From the NCBI RefSeq assembly GCF_918797505.1, contig NC_092797.1, positions 48,706,157-48,770,156 of the forward strand: DNA of 64,000 nucleotides. Direction: 5' to 3'. Below are positions 41,894 through 52,756 of this stretch, one piece after another. Position 1 is the stretch's first letter; each line of letters opens with the position of its first letter. The stretch is from Bemisia tabaci. Its lineage: Eukaryota > Arthropoda > Insecta > Hemiptera > Aleyrodidae. The notes under the pieces are model-generated. The model did not search any database. It was not told where the DNA came from and saw only the letters and a list, made by a program, of their open reading frames with translations. The position numbers and the translations under genes were made by a program.

Positions 41894-42420
41894 ACACGGA
41901 AAAAACGATTTTAGGATGGGGCCCTAACTAGAGGTAGGGCAGTGAGAGGTAGCTCACGTCCCTACAGATTACAGGCACGAGACCTCCATGAGCTAGTTGC
42001 GAACGCTGCCACCGACTGGGTTTTGAGGTTTTAGTTACTGCGCATGCGCGCGCATGCGCAGGAGAAGCGAATAACTTCATTTCTCGCTGAACGCCAGTTG
42101 AGGACTGATGCCCGTATGATCAGGTGTCATTGATATGCCGAGAGGGGGAATTGCACTCAAGAGGCGTAAATTCGCCGTCTCGAATATCGGGGCCTCGTAG
42201 CCTGGTGGTATCGCGCTGGTCTACCATCTCTGCGATGCGAATTCGAATCCATGCGAGGGCACGGATTTTTTACGCTCGGCGTCGATATGAAGGTAGGGCT
42301 GGACCCTACCTTCAGCTTGGGCCTGACCCTCCGAGGTTTAGGTGAAGCAATTTCACCTACCCGGGTTTAGGGCCGGGCCCTGCGCCGCAGTACTCGATCC
42401 TAAACCCGTTTTTTCCGTGT
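41894..42420. mobile_element. CACGG-ended element containing a tRNA-like segment
   Basis: Starts acacggaaaaaacgatttta and ends cctaaacccgttttttccgt gt. About 25 bp of inverted ends, with further inverted GGGCCC/TAGGGC words inside. TA flanks CACGG...CCGTG on both sides. The interior has a tgcgcatgcgcgcgcatgcg purine-pyrimidine palindrome (about 42041-42060) and a Pol III promoter-like region. Confidence 0.7.
42191..42260 (+). ncRNA. tRNA-like (A-box/B-box) segment
   Basis: ggcctcg at 42191 can pair at six of seven positions with cgagggc at 42254. TAGCCTGGTGG (42198) fits a Pol III A box and AATTCGAATCC (42240) a B box, about 40 bp apart. Stems of the anticodon and T arms are poor, so it is a tRNA-derived sequence, as in SINEs, rather than a working tRNA gene. 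Confidence 0.5.
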
Positions 42421-42566
42421 ATGGTTCGCGAATGACGCACGGAAGCCCAAGTTGCCGTGAAAATGGATTCCTGTTTATTAATTAACAAATTTGAATAGAG
42501 TAGTAAAGAACTAGCTCTCAAAAGGGTTTTTGCCCCTCAAAAATTATAGTTCTAAGTAAATACATT

Positions 42567-42804
42567 CACCGGGGGGGGGGGGGGGGGGGACGCATTGGAT
42601 TTAGAGTCCAGACTCATGAAAACATAGACAAGAAAAGATACTCCTGGTTCAATCGGATTTAAGCTTAAATCAAAAGGAAATCCGCTCAAATTAAGAGGCT
42701 TGGTTCTTGATTTAAGCTTAAATCTGATAGAATCAAGAGTATTTTTTCTTGTCAATGTTTTTAAGAGTCTGGACTCTAGGTCCAATATGTTTTTTTTTCT
42801 AGTG
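42567..42804. mobile_element. Family A MITE with a poly-G in place of the terminal A-run
   Basis: The left end is cacc followed by about 20 G and then acgcattggatttagagtcc. The right end is normal (ttttttttctagtg). TT flanks both ends. It is otherwise a complete family A palindrome. Confidence 0.9.
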
Positions 42805-43321
42805 TTGCTAGAAGTTAAAAATCGATGGCTGACGTCGGGAAATGCGTTACTCCGATTATGGCATTCTAGGTTTCTGCTCTCGGTTTATTTTTGTAAAAGG
42901 AAAACCAGATGTTGTTCTTCAAAGTCTCTGTGAATTTTTTTTGCTCACTCCACTTTATTTACCGTCAATTTCAAGGGGAAATTTTGCTTAGTTCCCTACA
43001 AAAAATTGAAATATAATAAAAAAGTATGAAACGTTGCAATTGAGATACGCATTTTCAACTTTAGCCATATCCTTAAAAATGGAGAAAACCAACCTGAGAA
43101 AGGAACTCTGGCTATTTTCTTGGTCGGCAAGATCTAACTTCATTTTTTCTAAATACGTATAGGTTTTTATACTTTAATTAGTTTATGAAGTTTTCATTTT
43201 GCCGTTAACCGCCTGACCGTAACTTACTCGTTTATCATGATACTGGAGTACACTTACGTATTCGTCGTAGGTTGGGACTTATAAAAGATTTTACATCTTC
43301 TTCAATGGTGAAATTGTCTAA
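42805..43321. other. Stretch without a recognisable gene
   Basis: AT-rich, no exon or element recognised. A possible intron segment in view of the splice junction at 43335. Confidence 0.35.
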
Positions 43322-43362
43322 GACTTTTCCTTACCTGCAACAGAAATACAAAATAAACTGTT
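43322..43362 (-). promoter_or_regulatory. Candidate recursive splice site (ratchet point)
   Basis: On the minus strand the sequence reads tttctgttgcag|gtaagg with a pyrimidine-rich tract (tttattttgtatttctgttg) immediately upstream. The 3' splice consensus abuts a 5' splice consensus with zero exon length. This is the form used for recursive splicing in very long fly introns. It is on the strand of the 18983-19174 exon. Confidence 0.4.
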
Positions 43363-43740
43363 AGTATGAATACAAAATATGTAAAATGAAGTTTAATTAT
43401 CAAAATTAAAGACATACAAAAACTACTAAACAGCCTTGTTTTTCATGCCCAAGGCCGTTACGGTGGCGCAACACCTCAATTTTTGGCCAGATTCACCGTG
43501 CGTTGATAGGACCTTTTGAGTGTAGCCAGGAGTGTTGGGGAACGGAATTAAGTTCCCACAAATATTCCTGATTGATCTTCGATGTGCGGATAATTACAGC
43601 TGCGTGTAAATATGCATGCATGTGCTTTTCAGAATAAGGCAAAATACTTTAAAAAACGCGGTATTTGTGAAAGCAGGTGGTTCCGATGGACAAACGAGGG
43701 AATCAATGGACAAAATAACGGTAACCCATGAGAGACCCCG

Positions 43741-43968
43741 CACTGGAAAAAAAACACATTGGATCTAGAGTTCAGACTCTTAAAAACATCTACAAGAAAG
43801 AGTACTCTTGATTCAATCAGAATTTAGCTTAAATCAAGAACCAAGCCTCTTAATTTAAGCGGATTTCGTTTTGATTCAAGCAAAAATCCGATTGAATCAA
43901 GAGTATTTTTTCTTGTCAATGTTTTCAAGAGTCTGGACTCTAGATCCAATGTGGTTTCTTTTCCAGTC
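43741..43968. mobile_element. Family A MITE, first of the second pair
   Basis: From cactggaaaaaaaacacatt to ggtttcttttccagtc. CG on both sides (2-bp duplication). Private variants are shared with the copy at 28208. Confidence 0.92.
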
Positions 43969-44009
43969 CGTAGTATCCATAAGTCCAGTTTTAAATTAAG
44001 TTTCTAGTA

Positions 44010-44240
44010 CACTGGAAAAAAAAAACCCATTGGATCTAGAGTCCAGACTCTTAAAAACATTGACAAGAAAAAATACTCTTGATTCAATTGGATTTTTGCT
44101 TGAATTAAAACGAAATCCGCTTAAATTAAGAGGCTTGGTTCTTGATTTAAGCTAGATTCTGATCGAATCAAGGGTACTTTTTCATGTCAATGTTTTCAAG
44201 AGTCTGGTCTCTAGATCCAATGTGTTTTTTTTTCCCAGTG
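44010..44240. mobile_element. Family A MITE, second of the second pair
   Basis: From cactggaaaaaaaaaaccca to tttttttttcccagtg. TA on both sides. Shares ctttttcatgtcaatg with the copy at 28478; separated from the first by the same 41-bp spacer. Confidence 0.92.
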
Positions 44241-44353
44241 TAGTTTTTAGTTGTCCACCATTTTCCCCTTTGTATATGAAAACTGCACCCTTTTCAACTA
44301 TTTGGCTCACTCGATTTTACCTTTACATTTTTTGTCTATCGCTTTGTTTTCAG

Positions 44354-44415
44354 ACCACTGCGACCATTTCCTTCTGCGGTTCGGACTGGCGAACGCAAAG
44401 CGATGCGCCGTTTAC
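44354..44415 (+). CDS. Candidate 62-nt exon with strong splice signals
   Basis: The acceptor ctatcgctttgttttcag precedes ACCACTGCGACC. The donor is TTTAC|gtaagtgctg, matching the consensus at six positions. All three frames are open across 62 nt; the most protein-like gives HCDHFLLRFGLANAKRCAVY. It could equally be a noncoding exon. It is on the opposite strand from the other exon evidence, and a G-rich run follows at 44490-44518. Confidence 0.4.
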
Positions 44416-46162
44416 GTAAGTGCTGCTTATTTTCCAGGATGCAGATTCGGAGTTCCGGCTTCGACCGGGATGGCGCCCCGACCTACGACTGCGGGGGGCG
44501 GGGGGGGGGGGGGGGGGAGCTCTGTAAACCGCAGCGAGGCCATAAAACAAATCGCGGCCGCGCAAAGGCACGCCGCGCCCCGCGCCCGACAGGAACACGT
44601 GTTAACAATCCGTGATCCGAACATTGTTCCCCACCGAAACGCCTGGCTCCGACTTTGGGTTTTCTTTGTTACCGCTTCACAAACTGATCGTCCGACTTGG
44701 TTCCTTCCCGTAAACACAGTTGCCTCTGTGCTTGACTTAAAGCAAAAAAGTGCGCAAAAAAATAAATAAATAAGCGGATGACGAAAAAATGTTTACAGAC
44801 GGACACGCTGTACACTGCGAACAAATTTCAGTTTATATTGGGCACGGAAATTTTTTGGTTCAGGTAATCTAAAATTAGATTTACAGTTGGTTCCTATGAC
44901 CGAAACTTTCGGCCACCTGCACCGAAGAAGTTCGAACATCATTGATGAATTCCCGACGAGATGGTACTGAGGCTCCGTTGTAAAGCTGTACGGCTTTACA
45001 ATGTAAGTTTGCATTGTGACGGCAGAAAAGCAACGTTAGGAGAATTCTATTTGACAAACAAAACCCAGACAAAGTAATCAATTTTGATGGTCAAAAACGA
45101 ATGTTCTTAACCATAGAATTATTTACCGAATTATTAAAGCTCCCATTTCCCGGAATTAGTTCCGGGAAGAGAATTTTGAGATTTTCCTGAATTTTTCCAG
45201 GAACTTTTGAAAAAATCTAAAAGGAATTCCGGAAACTTTGACGGTCATGGAGTGCGGGAGGCATTGGAAGAGAAAAGTTCCGCATCCCGGAACTTTTGAC
45301 GAACATGGAAAGGGAGCACTGATTTCCCGAGAGACGAACTACTGAGTTACGCTTCGAGTATATTAAAACTTTCTTCGGGAAATCTTACAACCAGGGAGAG
45401 AATTTTTATAGTCGATTTATACACGTTACCGTTCCGGCTTAAGGACTAATGTGCTTCTCCGCAACTACTGATCGATTATCTTTTTACGTGATGTTTTGCA
45501 TTCTCTATTACCACTGCGCCCCCTCCCCTCCTCCCTAAATATTCCCCACGCGAAACATTTTTCCGTCGACGGAACAAACAGTAACAGTTCCGTGATTCTC
45601 GACTCGTCAGTATTAATTTTAACTGAACTGCGGCGTTGCAAGACTTAAAAAAACATGTATTCCCTTATAAAAATAGGACTGTAACAGGATCTTGCATTCG
45701 GTCTTTTTCCTTAGAGAACAATACCGTGGGATCGATGAACTTTCGCCATACAGGAAATATTGTAAAAACTGAAGGATATCTGTGCTACCGGCAAAATTTT
45801 AATTAGCATAGAGGTGTTTTGTTACAACGATCGGGGGCAATGTTACATTATATATTTTTGACGACCAAAATTAAAAAGTTCTAGCAAATTGCGAATAAGT
45901 ATGTAAATTACGTGTATGTAAAATACGCGGGATTGAAATTAATAAAAAGGATCCAACTACTTTTAACTGATTGGAATACTGATGATACTTAATTTCTTAA
46001 GTACTAAATTTTCGATCGATTTGCTTGAATAAAGAGAGCAACTTTGAATTCAGTAATTTATATTGCATTTTCATCTTCAGAATTTGATCTTTGGGTTCCA
46101 ACCACCTACACAAGGTTCACTCATTGGTACGACCGATTCATTGCTAGCTAACCAGAGATGTA
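44416..46162. other. Stretch without a recognisable gene
   Basis: A G-run of about 18 lies at 44500-44518 in a GC-rich patch. 44822-44920 has gaccgaaactttcggcc words. 45135-45310 repeats cccggaa(c/a)ttttgac-like phrases in both orientations (tcccggaatta, gttccgggaag), probably a decayed element. Confidence 0.35.
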
Positions 46163-46255
46163 ATCTATAGGTCGAATGGGTTCAAATCACCTAGGCAACT
46201 AAACCAACTCCAAAGCAGTGCATAAAGTATCACGCAAGCATGAAGGTTGAAGGCG
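46163..46255 (+). repeat. Short repeat shared with 21080-21165
   Basis: aggcaactaaaccaactcc, agtgcataaagtatc and gcgct appear in the same order as at 21080-21165. A diverged interspersed repeat of unknown type. Confidence 0.45.
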
Positions 46256-46350
46256 CTCAAAAACTGAGATCAAATCAATCAGAGGTTTTCTTGCGATAAA
46301 CTGATTTTCTTTTTGAATTTAGGAGTTTGGTTGTTTACAAACTGAAATAT

Positions 46351-46654
46351 CAGGGTGTCTGCTAAAACAGGCTGGCCAAAGATTAGTATACTTTTACGGT
46401 ACTTTTTCAGTCCAATCCTGAGAAATTCAGTATTTCCTCAGCGGGAAAATTCAGTACTTGTTCAGTACCTCCAATTTACGAAATTCGAAAACTTTAAAAA
46501 ATTTGAATTCCTAGCTCAAATTGCGACAAAAATGAAAAAAAAAATCCTAACCTTCTTCCGGAATTTTCGCACTTTTTCAGTACTTCCGGACCGCCCTTAA
46601 AAAATCGGTACAATTTCCGGACTTTCCGAAAGTTCCGGACTTGTAGACACCCTG
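46351..46654. mobile_element. hAT-like MITE with CAGGGTGTCTGC ends
   Basis: Starts cagggtgtctgctaaaacag and ends ccggacttgtagacaccctg. The interior is rich in ttcagtactt and ccggaactt words. CAGGG termini are common in hAT elements. The 8-bp flanks (tgaaatat, actaatca) do not match. Confidence 0.65.
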
Positions 46655-47324
46655 ACTAATCATCTGTCTCTGAATTTAATCTCTCAGTTCTAAAACGACC
46701 CAACTCGGGTTTTAGACGATGTTATATTTTTGCGTAAAAACGCTCCTTCTCTGGCTGTTGCGCAGTTTATGTCATCTCCTGAAAAATTTAATTTTTCCGG
46801 GATAAGTCGTTTTCGAACCGAGGGATTCAATTTGTCTTGTCACTTTCTCGAGGGTTGCAGACTAGACAAAGGCGTTTCCGGTTGAGCGAGGCAACCTCGC
46901 TCGGTACAACACGGCGAAACAAGAGGAGGGTAACACTGTTACTGTTGGTCTGGAAGCTACGGCGGACCTTTAACGAGCTCCCGGGCCAGATTACGATTAG
47001 CTGGAGCATAGGAGCATACGCGGTGAGCAATGAGCAGCAAGCGCATAAGCAGAGCCATACGGCGGCGGCACGAAGCACGACGTTGCTTTCTAAACAAACC
47101 TACAAATGTAGCCCGGACGGAACACAGTTGCACTTATTAACGGCATCCCACACAGCACACACTCCATGCGGGTTCGAGCTAATTCAGCGAAAAAAGGCGT
47201 TGTTGCGGTATCCCATTGCAGATTGATAAGAGCACTTTCTAAACGAGGCTGCTTTCTTCGCGAAAGGGAAACGACCTACTCGGAAAATGGTGCAATTGGG
47301 TCGGCCTTCCTGAGTTGCTCCCAG
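46655..47324. other. Stretch without a recognisable gene
   Basis: A 129-codon plus frame (46837-47226) has no recognised motif, splice boundary or promoter. Nothing else supported. Confidence 0.3.
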
Positions 47325-47572
47325 ACAGAAAAAGTTTGTGACGTAGCCAACGCAACGTACGTTAAAAATCAGTATACAGCTGAAAATTTCAATACAGAGG
47401 GAAAAAGTTCAGGAGGGCATCCTAAAACGCGTCTGCAGTTGCCTTCCTGAATGGTCGTGATTTGTATTGCACCAAACAGCATATCTCTTTGAGGGGAAAT
47501 TGTGCTCATATAAGATTTTTCCCTCTGTATTGAGATTTTCAGCTTTATGGCTACGTCACCAACTTTTCCTGT
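47325..47572. mobile_element. Foldback MITE N, 248 bp
   Basis: Ends acagaaaaagtttgtgacgt agcc and ggctacgtcaccaacttttc ctgt are inverted. Inner arms repeat the inversion (cagctgaaaatttcaataca, gagggaaaaa against tttttccctctgtattgag). The apex holds tcaggagggca / tgccttcctga. Nearly the whole element folds. Confidence 0.75.
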
Positions 47573-47854
47573 ATAAATGACGCGTGCGTCTACTGCAATC
47601 AGTTTGTAAGAATGCTTACGATGACGTCTCGATACGTGTGAATATTATAAAGAGTATGATGGGAACTAGCCGTGGTAAGTGAATGAGTGTGCAAAGGTAT
47701 GCTCTTCCCCGATTCCACCTGAAATTTTCTAAATGATTTACAGTCGCGATGGAAACAGGATTTCAATTTTGCAATATTCGATTATTATTCGTTCTTTTTC
47801 CCCCTGGGCGAATTTCCTAACAAGACTAAAACGGCAGCAGCATAGACAGGAGCA

Positions 47855-48235
47855 TTGCGAGTTCACGCCTCCCGCCATCGCGCCTTCAATTTTGCAGATA
47901 TGCATCACGGACATCCATCAAGCACGAATAGTTGTATATCTGCGCCGCGCCGCCATCAACGCGCATCCTGTCCCTTGAGCTCTTTCCATATTGTGTTTGT
48001 TTCCGTGTGTCTTATTTTAGTGGCGCTTTCAGGGCTACGTGAGCAACACAGCCGAAGTTAGGAGAGACGCAATTGAGCCTCGTTATTAAACTGTTCTCCC
48101 GAATCTGAGAGACACTTCATCGGCAAAAAAAAGCGGAGGATTGCAAGTTCACCTCGCACGCCATCGCGCCTTCAATTTTGCGGACGCAAAACGGACATCC
48201 ATCAAGTACGAATAGTTGTATCTCTGCGCCGTTAG
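47855..48235 (+). repeat. Family U tandem dimer, 286-bp period
   Basis: Cores start at 47880 and 48166, exactly 286 bp apart, each preceded by gcgagttcacgcctc-like flank. The spacer contains tggcgctttcagggctacgt and gagcaacacagccgaag, as at 9484-9700. Confidence 0.75.
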
Positions 48236-48761
48236 CGAGTCAAGAGGAAAATGTGAATCCCACGGTATCACTGCTAGTAAAAATCGAACTTCGATACACT
48301 GTATTGCTTTTCATTAAAGGCAGTGTAAAATATCGATGAGACCGTGATAGAAAGACCCGTAGCCCATGCGTGATGAACTTGGCATGTAGGTGAGTACATC
48401 GATGACTCCGGTGTTGAACCGTGAGCTCGCCAGCACTAGTCACAGCCTCACGTGTCAATAATGGTGAATGTGAGTGCGACATTGAAGCTCGTGCACAATC
48501 GAAACGTGATGAGATGGGGCTGCGCCACGCCATCGCGATCGGTGCAGATTAAAAGCGAGCATTCTTTCGGGCCCGGCTCTTGGTGTTGCTGTTCTGCACG
48601 ATGGCATCATTTCGTCGCAGGTGGTAACCAATCTGTGCTCAGGTGTCGCAAAACAACGCTGCCATAGCTTAAAAGAGGAGACAAAAACTCCCACATGTGA
48701 TGCTGTGCTCAGAAATAACGCCGAATAATCCTCCAGACGATACAAGCCAATTTGCTTCGAC
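48236..48761. other. Stretch without a recognisable gene
   Basis: Frames on both strands at 48450-48760 are open but have no motif or splice boundary I can defend. Confidence 0.3.
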
Positions 48762-48840
48762 AATTGAACGTATTTATGTTAAAAGGAACAATGTGCACAG
48801 GGTTTCGATGCAGTCTAGTTCCTTGTAGCAAGAGACCATT
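48762..48840. mobile_element. Family B element, diverged right end
   Basis: aattgaacgtatttatgtta, aaaggaacaatgtgcacagg at the left; tctagttccttgtagca at the right, beyond which similarity is lost. Confidence 0.55.
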
Positions 48841-49093
48841 CTCTTTGATAAAGAAATATTTTTTTTTAAAAAAATCTGTTCAGTTCAAGACTTCATTTTT
48901 TTGGAATGCAACCATTAAACCAAACTCAACTCCAACTTTAAATGTCAAACTCCAATCGCGTTTTTACATATTTGGGCACGCTTTGACCAAAAATGCTTGG
49001 CGACTTTATTTTTTCTCTATCAATAACTTGATTTTGAAATTCAGTGGGCTAAGGTATCTTTCCCTGTGAATGATCGAAAATGAAACGTGAAAA

Positions 49094-49096
<3 letters not shown>

Positions 49097-49136
<40 letters not shown>
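49097..49136. repeat. A40 homopolymer
   Basis: An uninterrupted A-run followed by tccaactacatt. No retroposon body or target duplication recognised. Confidence 0.75.
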
Positions 49137-49139
<3 letters not shown>

Positions 49140-49259
49140 AACTACATTAAAAAATTCACAAAAATTGTAAGTACACGCAGAACATCTTAAAGGATATTTG
49201 AATTCTCGATTTTCAAGCATGCATTACTAATAAACACGAGTTTCGGACAACACGTCCAT

Positions 49260-49620
49260 AACACTTTTGGATCCACCCGTCAACACCAACAACGCGAAGC
49301 AAGGATCCACGAGAGGAGCTGGAAGTAAAATTTCCCTGGAAACGCGCGGCGTATTTTCGGAATCAACGGGCGCGGAGCCGAAGCATATAATTAATACGTC
49401 ACACCTCGGTCGCGATAACTTTCAGCGATGGCTCGGATACACGTTCTCAAAACCAACAGCGGCCCCCGACGCGACGCAACGCTGACGTCGATGGATGCCG
49501 AACGCAGCGGAATACCCGCCGTCCCAACGTCCCCGGACGCCCTCTCCGATTCCGACAGGCAACCAGGTGCGTAAAATCGTGCACCGGTTAAACGCTCGAC
49601 GATCGTTGGTCGTAAGTGAT
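49260..49620. promoter_or_regulatory. GC-rich island
   Basis: A compositionally distinct block (cgcgcggcgtattttcgg, ggcccccgacgcgacgcaac) with frames open both ways. No splice-bounded exon. A candidate cis-regulatory element by composition only. Confidence 0.2.
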
Positions 49621-49751
49621 GAGATCCGCTCTGCATGCCATCCTCAGGAAAAACCACGTATCGACTTTCAGAGGTTGCCAAACTTATCCAGACGGCGAGT
49701 GGTTCCGTTCGTTTTTGCATCAAGAGGAGGCGTTCAGTTGCATAAAGAATT

Positions 49752-49976
49752 TGAACGAAAAAAAGTCTCTTGGAGCTAGAGTCCAGACTCTGATAAAAGT
49801 CGACAACAAAAACTATTCTTGCTTCAATCGGATTTTTGCTTCATCAAAAGGAAATCCGCTTATATTGAGACGCTTGGCTCTGAATTCAATCAAAAACCCA
49901 ATTGAATCAAGAAAATTTTGTATCGTTAAAATTTTTGAGAGTCTGAACTCTGGAACCAAGAGGCTTTTTTGCAGTG
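49752..49976. mobile_element. Old, diverged family A copy
   Basis: The family order is intact (gagctagagtccagactctg, cttcaatcggatttttgctt, gagagtctgaactctgg) but it has many substitutions and damaged termini (left gaacgaaaaaaa, right gcagtg). The most diverged A copy here, giving a spread of ages for the family. Confidence 0.8.
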
Positions 49977-50009
49977 AAAGCTTGATGTAGTTCGCAGTAT
50001 GTTTCGGGG

Positions 50010-50053
<44 letters not shown>
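50010..50053. repeat. A44 homopolymer next to family M
   Basis: An uninterrupted run of 44 A between the old A copy and an M element, followed by tcagtaatgggaat. Not part of either element's conserved sequence. Confidence 0.75.
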
Positions 50054-50056
<3 letters not shown>

Positions 50057-50067
50057 GTAATGGGAAT

Positions 50068-50621
50068 AATGGACCACTAGACAAGGTACGAATTCCAGCA
50101 TTCTGATACATGTTTCTTGACTAAAATTTCACGTAAAATACGATGCGCACAACAAAAATTACCGAAATCAACTCCTTACGAAGATATTTAATGATTCTTG
50201 ATGCGTGAATTCAAACCACCCGCTCATGAAAACTCAATACTCTACGTGATTCACATCCCGCGCTAAACATTATCATGACAGTCTTTGCGATTTAAAAATC
50301 TGGCAACCTCAATCTTGACGCTTTGGCTCAGTTATAGCAAATTGCTAATAGTTTGAACAACACATGGTGGGAAATGAACATTGCTCGATTGAGAAGATTG
50401 CTGAAACCGTTGTAGTGCGCGATTTGACTCACGTAGAGCTTTGAGTTTCTTGTGAGCGGGCAGTTCAAATTCCTCGTAACCAATGTAAAATAAAAATGTT
50501 AATAGCTTCGTTAGGAGTTGGTTTCAGTAATTTTCGTTGCGCGAATCGTGTTCTACGTGAAATTCTGGTTAAGATACATGTATCAGAATGCTTAAATTCG
50601 TACCTTGTCTAGTGGTCCATT
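50068..50621. mobile_element. Family M element, intact, 554 bp
   Basis: Starts aatggaccactagacaaggt and ends accttgtctagtggtccatt. Arms of about 210 bp match through cattctgatacatgt, aattaccgaaatcaactcct-like text and cactctacgtgattcaca against complements. The non-palindromic middle is about 130 bp, with no coding frame. A second copy is at 27911. Confidence 0.85.
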
Positions 50622-51611
50622 GTTAAAACATAGATTTTAAAGTAAGTAAATGCCTGTCAGTATCGCCTTGTGACGTCGTCTGACCGCCTTTTCCATTTTA
50701 ATACATGTATTTCAGCAGATTCGGTAATTTTGTTACAATTATGTCCTCCAATAATTGTTCAATTTAGAAACCAAGGATATCCTTTTGGTCAGTTCTCTCA
50801 GTGGTTTCATCGACAAAACATAAAATTCACCAAATTCCTGACGCTTGTAAATTCTCTGAATTTGACAGCTCGAAAACGTTCATAGCTTTTTCTCGAAACT
50901 ACTCTTTTCAAACTGCAAACATTAAATTATCATAGCTCCAATTCAGTCTCAGCCCAATATTTTTCAGCGCTCAAGAGACAAAATCGTAGAACACTCAAAT
51001 ACTCACAACTTGACTTTTGACACAAGTCCATAGCTCACAATACTCTGTGTTTGAGTATTGATTATTCAATTTTGAATCTTTGTGGACGGAAGTCCTTTTC
51101 TCATAATCATTCAAAAATATTCTCAAAAATAAATATTTTGTTGAAGAAAGATGTGGCAGCGTTTGAAATTTCATACGGCGTTCTTGCTCAGTGCGATGGA
51201 GCTGGAAGCTTCACTGCGAGCACAACCGGGTCACGGCGTGTGAAAGATCGGACTCTCTCGCCTGTCAAAACATCGCTCCGCCGTGTTAAAGCGTGCGCGA
51301 CAGTGTGATGTATGCGTGGCCTCTTACGTCGAAACCACGTATCGTAACACCTCAAAAGCGCCAACTCAGAGCGCTGGACTTGGTATCTGTGCTTGATACT
51401 AGACTCTGCGATCGAATAAAAGACGATCCATAAATCGTCAAAACGGCGTAACTTGATCCTCAATATTCCATTCTGAAGTTTAGAACTCGGAACTCTAGGA
51501 GGGTTAGGTATGCAGAATATCAGTGTGAGATTCTGCAAGGAGGTGCCCCTAGCCGCGGCTCATAATCTAATAGGCATTTCGAGCTCCTTAAACCCTGCTG
51601 GGCGACCGTAG
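50622..51611. other. Stretch without a recognisable gene
   Basis: A 116-codon minus frame (51188-51538) has no recognised domain or clear splice boundaries. Otherwise AT-rich. Confidence 0.3.
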
Positions 51612-52054
51612 AAAACTGAGATAATTTAAATATTTGAAGGAAGTTAGCTCATATATAGACTATCCAAGCACCAAGCTCATGGAGATTGACCCGTAGGGTT
51701 CTAGTTAGTGTAGAATTTACAGACAGTGTAAATACATTTAAACATTGTTTTTAGAAAGGGCTTAAAATAATTTTTTTACCGCAAAAAACAAATAGAAAAA
51801 TTTCATGATTTTGAAAAATTTCAACATAGGTGTGCATCTGCTTCGAATTTGTCAAAATCATAGAATTATTTTTTGAATTTGTAATTTATATTTTTATGCG
51901 GCGAAAAATTATTCAAACCCCATGTACGGATCAATTTTTAAAACAGTATCCAAAGTTACACGCATATTTAGAACTCTACCGAGCCGATCTCCATAATCTT
52001 GGATAATTCATGCATGAGCTGACACACTTCAAATATTCAAATTATCTCAGTTTT
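51612..52054. mobile_element. Inverted-repeat element O, 443 bp
   Basis: Ends aaaactgagataatttaaat atttgaag and cttcaaatattcaaattatc tcagttt are inverted, with the arm continuing through gctcat, tatccaag and atggagat for about 95 bp. The AT-rich middle also shows mirrored ttttttaccgc / gcggcgaaaaat. One copy. Confidence 0.75.
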
Positions 52055-52756
52055 TTATCATCACCCACCTGCGTATAGAATTATTTTTTGTACGTGTAAT
52101 TTCTATTTTTCGCGGTGACAGATCTTTGTAATCCATTCTCAGGGTCTTATTTGTGAAAATCGCCCTTTAAACAATACTGCGTTTTGCGAACTCCAGATCC
52201 TCCGTAAACTCGATGAACCCACATGCAGAGGCTTATAGCAGAAGCCGCACAAGACCGACTAAGAATTCAACCCGAAATGTCTCCACGCGCAATGATTCTC
52301 TCGCTCCATTCACTCGCACCTCGGGAAAAAGCGCGAAGCAACTCGCACGTAAAATAGCGATCAAGATATCCTGACCTATTACACCAGGCTAGCTGGAAGT
52401 TCATGTCCGCGAGGCAAGGCGCGAAATGGGCACTGAAGAGACATTGAGATGGGGTTCGCGAATGGTCGATTCGTCCGTGTGCTCCATAAATCGTGATCGG
52501 GTTGGCTCATGAGGTGGCGAATCGACGCACGCCCTTCTCCGAGTCACCTCATGAACGGATAATGACAGGACTCGACGTCGCCGCTCAATGGCCAATAGAC
52601 ACGCAGCTAATGTAACCTGCCTAATGAAATAATAATCGGCTCCGATCTGATCCACTCGCGGCCTGTCAGCTGGATACCCCAGGGGGCTCCTTCGCTGAAT
52701 TGAGAGGATGATGTGAACACGGCCCAATCTAATGTTCTAAATGGAGTTCATTTTGC
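52055..52756. other. Stretch without a recognisable gene
   Basis: A 108-codon minus frame (52401-52727) is compositionally plausible but lacks motifs and splice context. Nothing else. Confidence 0.3.

Noticed and set aside
44251..44769. 172-codon plus-strand frame
   Set aside because: It spans an apparent intron-exon-intron arrangement and a G-run; only the 62-nt piece between good splice signals is kept, as a weak candidate.
46351..46654. 8-bp target duplication for the CAGGGTGTCTGC element
   Set aside because: The flanks tgaaatat and actaatca do not match, so hAT assignment rests on the termini alone.
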